Of a stretch of 64,000 nucleotides of DNA, positions 53,253 to 62,376 are shown in pieces. This stretch comes from an uncultured Muribaculaceae bacterium (GTDB lineage: Bacteria > Bacteroidota > Bacteroidia > Bacteroidales > Muribaculaceae). The DNA is taken from assembly GCA_910578395.1 (NCBI GenBank), contig CAJTPZ010000008.1, forward strand, positions 1 through 64,000, written 5' to 3'. The translations under genes and the position numbers were made by a program. The notes under the pieces were generated by a model. It ran no database searches. It was not told the DNA's origin and worked only from the letters and a program-made list of their open reading frames with translations. How positions within the stretch are numbered: the stretch's first letter is position 1; every line of letters starts with the position of its first letter.

Positions 53253-54329
53253 TTAGAGAAGGGCAATGAAATCGTCGAAAAGTGATTCTGTGTCTTCGGG
53301 GCCGCTGCTTGCTTCAGGGTGGAACTGTGCCGAGAAGAAAGGCTTTGATTTATGTCTGATTCCTTCGTTTGTGCCGTCGTTCATATTTATGAAAAGCGGT
53401 TCCCACTCTTCGGAAAGCGAGGTTGTGTCTACTGCGAATCCGTGGTTCTGCGATGTGACGAAACAAGTGTCGGTGCCGACTTTTCTTACTGGCTGGTTAT
53501 GGCTGCGGTGTCCATATTTCAGTTTGAATGTCGAAGCGCCGGCGGCTTTAGCCAGCAGCTGGTTACCCATGCATATACCACAGATAGGCTTGCCTATCTC
53601 GATAGCCTTGCGTATGTTCTTGACTGTTTCGTCGGCGTAATCTGGGTTGCCCGGACCGTTTGATATGAAAAGACCGTCGTAGGGAATTTGTGTGAAATCA
53701 TAGTTCCAGGGAACAAGTATTACTTTCACACCGCGCTGTGTGAGACAGCGTATGATGTTGTATTTCACGCCGCAGTCGACAAGTACTACCGTTTTATCTC
53801 CCTGTCCGAATTCCTCTATTTTTGTAGTGCTCACTTTCCCTACAAGATTTTCCTTGTTGGGATCGTAGAAAGGGATCTCATCGGGGTTCTGATCGCCGAT
53901 TACGATTTTTCCGAGCATTGATCCTTTTTCTCGCAAATGCTTGGTGAGAGAGCGGGTATCGATACCGTGGATGCCCGGGATTTTTTCTTCCTTTAGCCAT
54001 TCGCCAAGCGAGCGTGCTGCTAACCAGTGGCTGTGTTCGTGGCTGTAGTCCTGCGCGATGATTGCGCGGCAGTGGATGCTGGAACTCTCGTAATATTCGC
54101 TTAGGCCTTTTTCTCCATCTTTCGGCGGAACACCATAATTGCCGAGAAGAGGGTACGTGGAAACGAGAATTTGTCCCTCATAGGAAGGATCGGTTAGGCT
54201 TTCCGGATAGCCGGTCATGGCAGTGTTGAAAACAACTTCTCCGGATGTAGGGCCGTCGTAACCAAACGACTTGCCTTCGTAGATAGTGCCGTCTTCAAGT
54301 ATCAGACGAGCTCGCTTTTCTTCTGGCAT
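53253..54329 (-). CDS. carA: Carbamoyl-phosphate synthase small subunit
   Basis: A 358-residue glutaminase subunit that supplies ammonia to CarB. The ATG at 54329 (MPEEKRARLILEDGTIYEGK) is chosen because the longer GTG frame from 54425 begins upstream of the predicted transcription start and adds 32 unrelated residues. The N-terminal CPSase_sm_chain domain (about 5-140) includes TAMTGYPESLTDPSY. The class I amidotransferase domain holds GICMGNQLL (nucleophile Cys) and FHPEASSGPEDT (His, Glu). Confidence 0.97.
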   Translation of the reverse strand: MPEEKRARLILEDGTIYEGKSFGYDGPTSGEVVFNTAMTGYPESLTDPSYEGQILVSTYPLLGNYGVPPKDGEKGLSEYYESSSIHCRAIIAQDYSHEHSHWLAARSLGEWLKEEKIPGIHGIDTRSLTKHLREKGSMLGKIVIGDQNPDEIPFYDPNKENLVGKVSTTKIEEFGQGDKTVVLVDCGVKYNIIRCLTQRGVKVILVPWNYDFTQIPYDGLFISNGPGNPDYADETVKNIRKAIEIGKPICGICMGNQLLAKAAGASTFKLKYGHRSHNQPVRKVGTDTCFVTSQNHGFAVDTTSLSEEWEPLFINMNDGTNEGIRHKSKPFFSAQFHPEASSGPEDTESLFDDFIALL

Positions 54330-54413
54330 CTGTAAATTTGAAGTTTTTGGTGAAAGCCGACACAAAGCCTGGGCGTGTCGCCGCTGAGCGGTAATGACGG
54401 TTTTATATCGGCG

Positions 54414-54445
54414 CGAAATTACCACTTTTTTTCTATATATTCAAA
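54414..54445 (-). promoter_or_regulatory. carA-carB-surE promoter
   Basis: TTTG, 20 nt spacer, TAATTTCG on the minus strand: a perfect -33 box and seven of eight -7 consensus positions. The start would be near 54406. Confidence 0.75.
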
Positions 54446-54567
54446 CTGTATGACATCATTATCCCGATAAATTTATTTGCCGGTTCACTTCGTCGGGCGC
54501 TTTTGTCGGTCTGTGGCTGTTAAGTGGGAGAAAAACATGTTTTTTGTTCAAAAAAGAATCTCCAGAA

Positions 54568-54597
54568 TTTGATTGCAATTATTTTTTTGTAATTTTG
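54568..54597 (+). promoter_or_regulatory. clpP promoter
   Basis: TTTG, 18 nt spacer, TAATTTTG: both boxes match the Bacteroidetes consensus, though the spacer is slightly short. The leader to the ATG at 54737 is about 130 nt. Confidence 0.65.
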
Positions 54598-54678
54598 GTT
54601 TATAAATTATAGACCGTGGCAGAAACCGGAATGCACAGTCAATGTTTGTCATGAGTTGGTCATGCTTCCATAATTTTC

Positions 54679-54702
54679 ACCACCGGCGGTGGTTGTTTTA
54701 TT
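54679..54702 (+). terminator. Terminator-like hairpin in the clpP leader
   Basis: Stem ACCACC/GGTGGT (54679-54684 with 54688-54693) and loop GGC, followed by TGTTTTATT. It lies 43 nt before the clpP ATG, between promoter and gene, so it could act as an attenuator or end a small leader RNA. Confidence 0.45.
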
Positions 54703-54736
54703 CTGCTTTTTACGGACTTTACATTAAACTACATTT

Positions 54737-55420
54737 ATGCAGGATTTCAGAAAATTTGCAGTCGGGCATCTTGGAATGAACGGGTTGGCACTCGATCAAT
54801 ATCAGTCGGCAGTGTCAGCCCAGGTCACATCCAGCTATATATCGCCTACAATTATCGAGGAGCGTCAGCTCAACGTGGCACAGATGGATGTATTCTCGCG
54901 TCTTATGATGGATCGTATTATCTTTCTTGGTACAGACGTAAATGATTATACCGCCAATGTGATACAGGCACAGTTGCTTTACCTCGATTCAGCGGATCCG
55001 GGGAAAGACGTGTCTATATATATTAACTCTCCCGGCGGATCAGTGTATGCCGGTCTGGGTATATATGACACCATGCAGTATATCTCAAGTGATGTCGCTA
55101 CCATTTGCACAGGTATGGCTGCCTCGATGGCCGCGGTGCTTCTGGTGGCCGGAACACAGGGGAAACGCTTTGCTCTGAAACACTCGCGGGTTATGATCCA
55201 TCAGCCTATGGGCGGAGCTCAGGGTCAGGCATCGGATATTGAGATTACAGCCCGTGAGATTCAAAAACTTAAGAAGGAACTGTATCACATCATAGCGGAC
55301 CATTCGGGTCAGCCGTTTGAAAAAGTCGAGCGTGACAGCGACCGCGACTATTGGATGACAGCTATGGAGGCTAAAGAGTATGGCATGATTGACGAAGTGC
55401 TTATAAGAGCCAAGCACTAA
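54737..55420 (+). CDS. clpP: ATP-dependent Clp protease proteolytic subunit
   Basis: A 227-residue serine peptidase forming the 14-mer proteolytic chamber used by ClpX. The catalytic Ser is in GMAASMAAVLL, the His in HSRVMIHQPMGGAQGQ, and the Asp in the C-terminal third. The N-terminus is about 20 residues longer than E. coli ClpP, usual for the phylum. It is 10 bp before clpX. The trigger factor gene tig, often upstream, is not here; carA diverges instead. Confidence 0.97.
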   Translation: MQDFRKFAVGHLGMNGLALDQYQSAVSAQVTSSYISPTIIEERQLNVAQMDVFSRLMMDRIIFLGTDVNDYTANVIQAQLLYLDSADPGKDVSIYINSPGGSVYAGLGIYDTMQYISSDVATICTGMAASMAAVLLVAGTQGKRFALKHSRVMIHQPMGGAQGQASDIEITAREIQKLKKELYHIIADHSGQPFEKVERDSDRDYWMTAMEAKEYGMIDEVLIRAKH

Positions 55421-55430
55421 GCGGAAACCG

Positions 55431-56717
55431 ATGACAAAAAAGAAAGAAGAAATACCAGGCTGTTCGTTCTGCGGACGTCCGGCTACGATAGCCGATCTGA
55501 TTCCGTCGGGCGACGGTAGCAGCTATATATGTGTCGATTGTGTAGATAATATCTATCATACTCTTGAGCAGATGGATATAATTGCTCCGTCGAAACAAAA
55601 AGCAAAAAAAAGAGGCGGTAAAAATGGGTCGGCACAGGAGGAACTGACACTCGATAGTGTACCATCGCCACGCCATATCAAGGCTTTTCTTGACCAGTAT
55701 GTGGTGGGGCAGGAAGACGCCAAGAAATACCTGTCGGTCGCAGTCTATAACCATTACAAGCGTCTGCTGCAGAAACCTGCCGACAATGGAAACGACAACG
55801 ACAGCGTTGACATAGAGAAGAGCAACATTGTTATTGTCGGCCCGACAGGCACCGGCAAGACTCTTTTGGCAAAGACTATCGCACGGCTGCTTAACGTGCC
55901 TTTTGCGATTGTGGATGCCACGGTGCTCACCGAGGCCGGTTATGTCGGAGAAGATATAGAGAGTCTTCTTACACGCCTGCTTCAGGCAAGTGATTATGAT
56001 GTGGCTCGTGCTGAAAGGGGGATTGTGTTTATCGACGAGATAGATAAAATCGCTCGCAAGGGCGATAATCCGTCTATCACCCGCGATGTCAGTGGAGAGG
56101 GTGTACAGCAAGGCCTTCTCAAACTGCTTGAAGGATCGGTTGTGAACGTTCCGCCACAAGGTGGACGAAAGCATCCTGACCAGCCCATGATTGCGGTGGA
56201 CACTAAAAACATTCTCTTCATTTGCGGTGGGGCGTTTGAAGGCATAGAGCGTAAGATCGCGCAACGTCTCAACACCCATGTAGTCGGATACTCGACTGAT
56301 CCGACCCGACAGCGCCTGGAAAGGGAGAACATGATGCAGTATGTAGCGCCGCAGGATTTGCGTTCATTTGGTCTGATTCCTGAAATAATAGGACGACTGC
56401 CGATTCTGACTCACTTGCTGCCTCTTGATCGTGATGCGCTCCGAAAAATTCTGACAGAGCCCAAGAATGCTATAATCAAGCAGTATGTGAAGTTGCTTGA
56501 GATGGACGGAGTGAAGCTCACATTTGCGGCTGAAACGCTTGATCTTATTGTCGATAAGGCGATTGAGTATAAGCTTGGAGCCCGTGGTCTGCGATCGATA
56601 GTGGAAACTGTGATGATTGATGCCATGTATGAAATTCCGGCATCTGATATCAAGGAGTTCACCGTAACTCGCGATTACGCGCTCTCAAAACTTCAGAACG
56701 CCAATTTTGAGATTTAG
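55431..56717 (+). CDS. clpX: ATP-dependent Clp protease ATP-binding subunit ClpX
   Basis: A 428-residue AAA+ unfoldase. The N-terminal zinc-binding domain has CSFCGRP and CVDCVDN (four Cys). Walker A is GPTGTGKT near residue 143, Walker B VFIDEIDKI near 206, and the pore loop region and sensor motifs follow. The C-terminal ClpB_D2-like domain includes LGARGLRSIVE. It feeds unfolded substrates to ClpP, encoded just upstream. Confidence 0.98.
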   Translation: MTKKKEEIPGCSFCGRPATIADLIPSGDGSSYICVDCVDNIYHTLEQMDIIAPSKQKAKKRGGKNGSAQEELTLDSVPSPRHIKAFLDQYVVGQEDAKKYLSVAVYNHYKRLLQKPADNGNDNDSVDIEKSNIVIVGPTGTGKTLLAKTIARLLNVPFAIVDATVLTEAGYVGEDIESLLTRLLQASDYDVARAERGIVFIDEIDKIARKGDNPSITRDVSGEGVQQGLLKLLEGSVVNVPPQGGRKHPDQPMIAVDTKNILFICGGAFEGIERKIAQRLNTHVVGYSTDPTRQRLERENMMQYVAPQDLRSFGLIPEIIGRLPILTHLLPLDRDALRKILTEPKNAIIKQYVKLLEMDGVKLTFAAETLDLIVDKAIEYKLGARGLRSIVETVMIDAMYEIPASDIKEFTVTRDYALSKLQNANFEI

Positions 56718-56752
56718 AAACCGGGATAACTAACAGCAAAAGCGACACGCCG

Positions 56753-58936
56753 ATGACTCCTACCAAAACACAGCTTCATGAAGCTCTCAAAACCTATTTT
56801 GGCTTTGATTCCTTTAAAGGTAATCAGGAGAAAATCATCATGTCGCTCCTTGATGGCAACGACACATTTGTGCTGATGCCTACAGGAGGCGGTAAGTCGC
56901 TTTGCTACCAGTTGCCCGCACTTATGAGTGAAGGGACTGCGATCGTCATTTCACCGCTCATCGCACTTATGAAAAATCAGGTCGATGCGATGCGTTCGTT
57001 CAGCGAAGACGACGGTGTGGCCCACTTCCTCAACTCTTCTCTCAACAAAGCTGCAGTAGAGCGTGTCAAAGCCGATATATTGTCGGGTAAGACTAAAATG
57101 CTTTATGTAGCGCCGGAATCCCTTACAAAGGATGAGAATGTCGAATTTCTTAAAAGCATCCCGGTCTCGTTCTATGCTGTTGACGAGGCACATTGCATTT
57201 CAGAATGGGGACATGACTTTCGTCCGGAATACAGACGTATACGACCTATAATAAACATTATAGGCGCACGTCCAGTGATTGCTCTGACGGCAACTGCAAC
57301 ACCCAAGGTGCAGCACGATATCCAGAAAAATCTGGGGGTCATGCATGCCTGTGTGTTCAAGTCTTCGTTTAACCGGGCAAACCTTTTTTATGAAATACGG
57401 CCAAAGACAGCGTCGATAGACCGTGATATCATAAAATTTATAAAAGGGATGGAAGGGAAATCCGGTATAATCTACTGCTTTAGCCGCAAAAAAGTGGAGG
57501 AGCTCACTGAGTTGCTCACAGTAAACAATATTGCGGCGTTGCCCTATCATGCAGGTATGGACAGTGCGACACGCTCGGCCAACCAGGATGCTTTTATCAT
57601 GGAAAAAGTCGAGGTGATCGTGGCTACAATCGCATTTGGTATGGGCATCGATAAGCCTGATGTGAGATTTGTTATACACTACAATATACCTAAGTCGCTG
57701 GAAGGCTATTACCAGGAAACCGGACGTGCCGGACGCGACGGAGGAGAAGGACACTGTCTCACTTTCTATGCTCAGAAAGATATCCAGCGTCTGGAGAAAT
57801 TCATGCAGGGAAAGCCTGTTTCCGAGCAGGAAATAGGGCATCAGCTACTTGCCGAGACTGCAGCTTACGCAGAGTCTTCGATTTGTCGTCGTGTCTCGTT
57901 GCTGCATTACTTTGGCGAAGAATATAGCCGCGATAACTGCGGTAATTGCGACAATTGCATTAATCCCAAGAAAAGAGTGGAAGCAAAAGATGATTTATGT
58001 GCCGTCATTGAAACGGTGATTGTGCTGAAAGAAAAATTCAAGGCAGAGCAGATTGTGGACATACTTCTCGGTAAATCAACTGCTGATATCAAGAGCTATG
58101 GACATGATGCACTTGAAGAGTTCGGATCATTGGATGGAACAGACCCGCGTTACCTTAACGCTGTAATACGCCAGGCCGAAATTTCCGGATACCTGACACG
58201 AGACATAGACAATTTCGGTATATTGCATGTAACGTCAAAGGGACGTGATTTCCTGAAACGTCCGGTGGCGTTTAAAGTCGCTGAAGATAATGACTTTACC
58301 GATGAAATAGAAGAGGTGCCTCTAAAGAGTGGCGCCAACTGTGCAGTGGATCCGGAACTTTACTCTATCCTTAAAGATCTTAGAAAGAAGATTGCCAAGA
58401 CACACGATCTGCCACCATATATCATATTTTTGGATTCGTCACTTGAGGGTATGGCTACGACCTATCCTGTGACTATGGAGGAGCTGCAGAACATACCGGG
58501 AGTGGGTGCCGGCAAAGCAAAACGCTACGGAGAAAGTTTCCTTAGGGTCATAAAGCAGCATGTCGAGGATAATGAGATTGAACGTCCCGAGGATCTGCGT
58601 GTGCGCACTGTCCCTAATAAGAGCAAACTGAAGATCTCGATAATTCAGGCAATAGACCGTAAGATAGCCCTTGACGAACTCGCACTCAGCAAGGGATTGG
58701 AGTTTGGTGAGCTTCTTGATGAAGTAGAGGCTATTGTCTATTCAGGAACCAAGATAAACATAAATTACTTCCTTGACGAAGTGGTGGATGAAGACCATCA
58801 GGAGGACATATTTGAGTATTTCAAAGAGAGTGAGAGCGATGATCTGAATCTTGCTATAGAGGAACTTGGCTCTGACTATACAGAAGACGAGATAAGACTG
58901 ATACGTATTAAATTTCTCAGCGAGCTCGGCAATTGA
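56753..58936 (+). CDS. recQ: ATP-dependent DNA helicase RecQ
   Basis: A 727-residue 3'-5' helicase. Motif I is MPTGGGKS, motif II DEAH within AVDEAHCISEWGHDF, and motif VI QETGRAGRDG. The zinc-binding cysteines include SSICRR and CGNCDNC near residues 375-403, followed by the RQC winged helix (to about 510) and an HRDC domain (about 545-620). The C-terminal 100 residues, acidic and helical, are a usual extension in Bacteroidetes. It follows clpX by 35 bp. hisH begins on its last stop-codon base. Confidence 0.96.
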   Translation: MTPTKTQLHEALKTYFGFDSFKGNQEKIIMSLLDGNDTFVLMPTGGGKSLCYQLPALMSEGTAIVISPLIALMKNQVDAMRSFSEDDGVAHFLNSSLNKAAVERVKADILSGKTKMLYVAPESLTKDENVEFLKSIPVSFYAVDEAHCISEWGHDFRPEYRRIRPIINIIGARPVIALTATATPKVQHDIQKNLGVMHACVFKSSFNRANLFYEIRPKTASIDRDIIKFIKGMEGKSGIIYCFSRKKVEELTELLTVNNIAALPYHAGMDSATRSANQDAFIMEKVEVIVATIAFGMGIDKPDVRFVIHYNIPKSLEGYYQETGRAGRDGGEGHCLTFYAQKDIQRLEKFMQGKPVSEQEIGHQLLAETAAYAESSICRRVSLLHYFGEEYSRDNCGNCDNCINPKKRVEAKDDLCAVIETVIVLKEKFKAEQIVDILLGKSTADIKSYGHDALEEFGSLDGTDPRYLNAVIRQAEISGYLTRDIDNFGILHVTSKGRDFLKRPVAFKVAEDNDFTDEIEEVPLKSGANCAVDPELYSILKDLRKKIAKTHDLPPYIIFLDSSLEGMATTYPVTMEELQNIPGVGAGKAKRYGESFLRVIKQHVEDNEIERPEDLRVRTVPNKSKLKISIIQAIDRKIALDELALSKGLEFGELLDEVEAIVYSGTKININYFLDEVVDEDHQEDIFEYFKESESDDLNLAIEELGSDYTEDEIRLIRIKFLSELGN

Positions 58937-59532
58937 TGGAGGTAGCTGTTGTAAAATACAACGCAGGAAATGTTTTTTCTGTTATAAACGCATTGTCGCG
59001 ACTTGGTGTCAAGGCTGTACTTACTGATGATGCCGAAGTGATACAGAATGCGTCGCATGTGGTTTTTCCCGGTCAGGGTGAAGCTGCCGGTGCGATGAAA
59101 TGCCTGCGAGATACGGGGCTTGACAAAGTTATTTTGGGCCTGCGGCAGCCTGTACTTGGAATCTGTATAGGGCAGCAGCTTATGTGTCGTCACAGTGAAG
59201 AGGGTGATGTGGACTGTCTCGGAATATTTGATACCGATGTCAAAAGATTTGTTGTGAATCCGGATGACAACAGGTGGAAAATACCGCACATGGGATGGAA
59301 TACTGTCACTGATCTCGGCGGATTTATGGACCTCGGACATAGCGAAGAGTGGATGTATTTTATACACAGCTATTATGTCCCTTTGTCGGAGTGGACAGTG
59401 GGTGCTACGTCTTATTGTGACATAAAATTCAGTGCGGCAATGCAGAAAGATAATTTTATGTCCGCGCAGTTTCACCCTGAGAAAAGCGGGGATGCCGGAT
59501 ACCGTCTGCTTCAACATTTCCTTAAATTATGA
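58936..59532 (+). CDS. hisH: Imidazole glycerol phosphate synthase subunit HisH
   Basis: A 198-residue glutamine amidotransferase that provides ammonia to HisF. The nucleophile is Cys77 in LGICIGQQLM, and the His-Glu pair is in AQFHPEKSGDAGY. The ATG at 58936 shares one base with the recQ stop (TGATG); the alternative TTG at 58933 adds one residue. It overlaps hisA by 4 bp. Confidence 0.96.
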   Translation: MEVAVVKYNAGNVFSVINALSRLGVKAVLTDDAEVIQNASHVVFPGQGEAAGAMKCLRDTGLDKVILGLRQPVLGICIGQQLMCRHSEEGDVDCLGIFDTDVKRFVVNPDDNRWKIPHMGWNTVTDLGGFMDLGHSEEWMYFIHSYYVPLSEWTVGATSYCDIKFSAAMQKDNFMSAQFHPEKSGDAGYRLLQHFLKL

Positions 59533-60260
59533 CAGAAATAATCCCTGCTATTGATATTATTGACGGAAAGTGTGTAAGACTCACCCGTGGGGACTATGCA
59601 CTTTCGCGTGTTTATGCATCGGATCCGCTTGAAATGGCACGACTTTTCTATGAAAATGGAGCGCGTCGGTTGCATCTGGTCGATCTTGACGGAGCCAAAA
59701 GCAAGCATGTTGTCAATTGGCATGTGATTGAGCGCATAGCATCGGCTACACCTTTGGTGATCGATTTTGGAGGAGGCGTTAAATCGCATGAGGACCTGCA
59801 TATTGCGTTTGATTCGGGAGCTTCTATGGTTACTGCCGGAAGTGTTGCTGTGGATAATGCTGACGAGGTGGAGTCCTGGATTCATGACTATGGTGCTGAC
59901 AAAATTATTCTTGGTGCTGATGTGCGTGACGGACGTATTGCTGTTTCGGGATGGACGCGTGAATCTACTCATGAGGTTGTGCCGTTCATATCCGGATGGA
60001 TGGACAAAGGTATAAGTCAGGTTATATCTACCGATATATCGGTGGATGGAACTCTTGAAGGGCCGTCGGTGGATCTGTATAAGAAAATACGGAGAGAAAT
60101 TCCCGATATATATCTGATTGCAAGCGGAGGTGTCGGAAGAATCGAGGATATGGAGTTGCTTGATGAGGCAGGAGTGCCTGCCGCTATAGTTGGAAAAGCA
60201 CTTTATGAGGGGAAGATACCCCTTAAATATCTTGGAGAAAGGAGGGGCGATGCTTGCTAA
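59529..60260 (+). CDS. hisA: ProFAR isomerase HisA
   Basis: A 243-residue (beta/alpha)8-barrel enzyme converting ProFAR to PRFAR in histidine synthesis. The N-terminal AIDIIDGKCVRLTRGDY holds the catalytic Asp, and LGADVRDGRI near residue 130 holds the second. IASGGVGRIEDM near the end is the phosphate-binding loop. It is coupled to hisH by an ATGA overlap and overlaps hisF by 11 bp. Confidence 0.96.
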   Translation: MTEIIPAIDIIDGKCVRLTRGDYALSRVYASDPLEMARLFYENGARRLHLVDLDGAKSKHVVNWHVIERIASATPLVIDFGGGVKSHEDLHIAFDSGASMVTAGSVAVDNADEVESWIHDYGADKIILGADVRDGRIAVSGWTRESTHEVVPFISGWMDKGISQVISTDISVDGTLEGPSVDLYKKIRREIPDIYLIASGGVGRIEDMELLDEAGVPAAIVGKALYEGKIPLKYLGERRGDAC

Positions 60261-61017
60261 ACGCATTATACCATGTCTTGATGTGAAAGACGGCGAGACG
60301 GTAAAAGGGGTGAACTTTGTTGATTTTCGTAGTGCCGGTGATCCTGTAGCGCTCGGTCGTGCATATAGTAAAGCCGGTGCTGATGAACTTGTTTTCCTTG
60401 ACATAACGGCATCTCACGAAGGGCGTATGACATTTACAGCTGTTGTCGAGCGTGTCGCGAGGGAGATTGATATTCCCTTTACTGTAGGTGGCGGTATAAA
60501 TACTGTGGCAGATGTTGAGCGACTGCTTGCCGCCGGAGCCGATAAGGTTTCGGTGAATTCTTCCGCATTGAAGAATCCGGATCTTATTGATGAGGTGGCT
60601 AAGCGATATGGAAGTCAGGTTCTGGTGCTTGCTGTCGATGCAAAACTTGATTTTGAAGGAGATAACGACGCCTGGCAGTGCTACGTTAACGGTGGCCGTA
60701 TACCGTTTGGCAAACGGCTTTTTCAATGGTGTCGCGAGGGTGCTGACCGTGGAGCCGGTGAGATTCTGTTTACTTCGATGGATCACGACGGCGTGAAATG
60801 TGGATTTGCCGTTGAACCGCTGCACAAACTTCATGAGATGCTTCATATTCCGGTCATAGCAAGTGGTGGCGCGGGATGCCGGGAGCATTTCAAGGATGTG
60901 TTTGATAAGGCGGAAGTTGATGCGGCTCTCGCAGCGTCGATATTCCATTTCAACGAAGTGCCGTTAAATGAATTGAAAACATATCTCCGTGAGGAGGGTA
61001 TAATTGTAAGAATTTGA
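60250..61017 (+). CDS. hisF: Imidazole glycerol phosphate synthase subunit HisF
   Basis: A 255-residue cyclase that joins PRFAR with ammonia from HisH to give IGP and AICAR. The ATG at 60250 opens MLAKRIIPCLDVKDG with the catalytic Asp11; a longer frame from 60190 lies inside hisA. AVDAKLD near residue 130 gives the second catalytic Asp, and IASGGAG is the phosphate-binding loop. A GGAGG lies 5 nt before this start, unusual in the window, but it is part of hisA coding sequence. Confidence 0.97.
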   Translation: MLAKRIIPCLDVKDGETVKGVNFVDFRSAGDPVALGRAYSKAGADELVFLDITASHEGRMTFTAVVERVAREIDIPFTVGGGINTVADVERLLAAGADKVSVNSSALKNPDLIDEVAKRYGSQVLVLAVDAKLDFEGDNDAWQCYVNGGRIPFGKRLFQWCREGADRGAGEILFTSMDHDGVKCGFAVEPLHKLHEMLHIPVIASGGAGCREHFKDVFDKAEVDAALAASIFHFNEVPLNELKTYLREEGIIVRI

Positions 61018-61030
61018 AAAACAATCAATA

Positions 61031-61639
61031 ATGAATATGGAAAATCTTGACTTTGGCAAGTGCGGTGGTCTTATACCGGCAATTATCCAGAATGCTGAGA
61101 CACGTAATGTGCTCATGTTGGGTTATATGTCGCCTGAGTCTCTGGAGAAAACCGAGGCAACCGGTCTGGTTACGTTCTATAGCCGTTCTCGCAATTGTCT
61201 TTGGACAAAAGGAGAGACATCGGGTAATTATTTAAAGGTCGTTTCCATTCATGCTGATTGTGATCATGATACACTGCTTATAAAGGCTATACCTGAAGGT
61301 CCGGTCTGTCATACAGGTTCGGAAACCTGTTTTGATCTTCCCGACAAGGCTTCAGGTGTAGAGTTTTTGGGATACCTGCAGGATTTTATTACACGTCGCC
61401 ATGACGAGATGCCTGAAGGATCCTACACTACCAAGCTTTTTCAAAAGGGAATCAACCGTATGGCACAGAAGGTAGGCGAAGAAGCGGTTGAGACTGTTAT
61501 AGAGGCCACAAACGGTACTGATGACCGTTTGGTTTATGAAGGTGCCGATCTTCTTTATCACTTGATTGTGCTGCTTACGTCAAAGGGATTGAAGATTCAG
61601 GATCTTGTGGCAGAACTTATATCACGTCACAAGGAATAA
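61031..61639 (+). CDS. hisIE: Bifunctional PR-AMP cyclohydrolase/PR-ATP pyrophosphatase HisIE
   Basis: A 202-residue fusion. The HisI domain (about 1-110) has LWTKGETSGNYLKV and HADCDHDTLL (zinc-binding Cys/His). The HisE domain (about 115-202) has SYTTKLFQKGINRMAQKVGE and EAVETVIEAT. It performs steps two and three of histidine synthesis. The start is ATG 61031 or 61037. It is the last his gene of the cluster; the other his genes are not in the window. Confidence 0.96.
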   Translation: MNMENLDFGKCGGLIPAIIQNAETRNVLMLGYMSPESLEKTEATGLVTFYSRSRNCLWTKGETSGNYLKVVSIHADCDHDTLLIKAIPEGPVCHTGSETCFDLPDKASGVEFLGYLQDFITRRHDEMPEGSYTTKLFQKGINRMAQKVGEEAVETVIEATNGTDDRLVYEGADLLYHLIVLLTSKGLKIQDLVAELISRHKE

Positions 61640-61647
61640 CAGCAACT

Positions 61648-62376
61648 ATGTCGTTTGACAAGACTAAAACTGAAAGTAGAGGCACTACTATTGTAAGGTA
61701 TTGCGATGTGGAGATCATGCGTGATGAACTCATCGTGCTCCGGCATGTGGATCTGTGTATCGGAGAAGGGGAGTTTGTATATTTTATCGGCAGGGTCGGC
61801 AGTGGCAAAAGCAGCCTTATGAAGACGATGTATGCGGAGATACCGGTCAACTCCGGTTCTGCAGAGGTGCTCGGCTATGATCTCATGTCGATGCGTCGTA
61901 GGCAGATTCCTTATCTGCGTCGTGAAATGGGTGTTGTCTTTCAGGACTTTCAGCTTCTAACAGACAGGGATGTAAGGCAGAATTTACTTTTTGTGCTTAA
62001 GGCTACCGGCTGGAAAGAAAAGGGAGCTATAGAGGACCGCATAAAAGAGGTCCTTTCTATAGTAGGCATGGAAAATAAATCCTATAAAATGCCTCATGAA
62101 CTTTCGGGAGGAGAACAGCAGAGGGTCGCGATAGCCAGAGCGTTGCTGAATAAGCCGCGTCTGATTCTTGCCGATGAGCCGACCGGAAATCTTGATCCTG
62201 AAACTGCCAGAGGTGTGCTTGAAACATTGCATTCGATATCAAAAGATGGCACGGCTGTGGTTATGGCTACACATAACCTTGGTATCGTAAGAGATTTTCC
62301 GGGAAGAGTGATAAATATAGGGAATAAAAAAGCCGAGGAGACAAATACTGTTTTATCGGGTGACGTGAATAAATGA
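61648..62376 (+). CDS. ftsE: Cell division ATP-binding protein FtsE
   Basis: A 242-residue ABC ATPase of the FtsE type, which with FtsX controls peptidoglycan hydrolases at the septum. Walker A is GRVGSGKSSL, the signature LSGGEQQRVAIARALL, and Walker B LILADEPTGNLDPET. The FIGRVGSGKS form and the LGYDLMSMRRRQIPYLRREM segment are typical of FtsE rather than LolD. No ftsX follows; the next gene is ispH, which it overlaps by 4 bp. Confidence 0.88.
   Translation: MSFDKTKTESRGTTIVRYCDVEIMRDELIVLRHVDLCIGEGEFVYFIGRVGSGKSSLMKTMYAEIPVNSGSAEVLGYDLMSMRRRQIPYLRREMGVVFQDFQLLTDRDVRQNLLFVLKATGWKEKGAIEDRIKEVLSIVGMENKSYKMPHELSGGEQQRVAIARALLNKPRLILADEPTGNLDPETARGVLETLHSISKDGTAVVMATHNLGIVRDFPGRVINIGNKKAEETNTVLSGDVNK

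Larger units (their letters stand above)
54330..54736. other. Divergent control region between carA and clpP
   Basis: 407 bp with one promoter per side. The carA leader (about 77 nt) has a CGACAC/GTGTCG stem-loop at about 54359-54384 and the clpP leader has a GC-rich hairpin. The palindrome AAAAACATGTTTTT (54533-54546) lies between the promoters. No gene is seen here. Confidence 0.6.

Noticed and set aside
54330..54425. Longer carA start at a GTG
   Set aside because: It overlaps the predicted promoter and adds residues unlike CarA; the ATG at 54329 fits the family start.
55401..56279. Open frame of 292 codons antisense to clpP/clpX
   Set aside because: Antisense to well-conserved ClpX sequence, with an odd composition.
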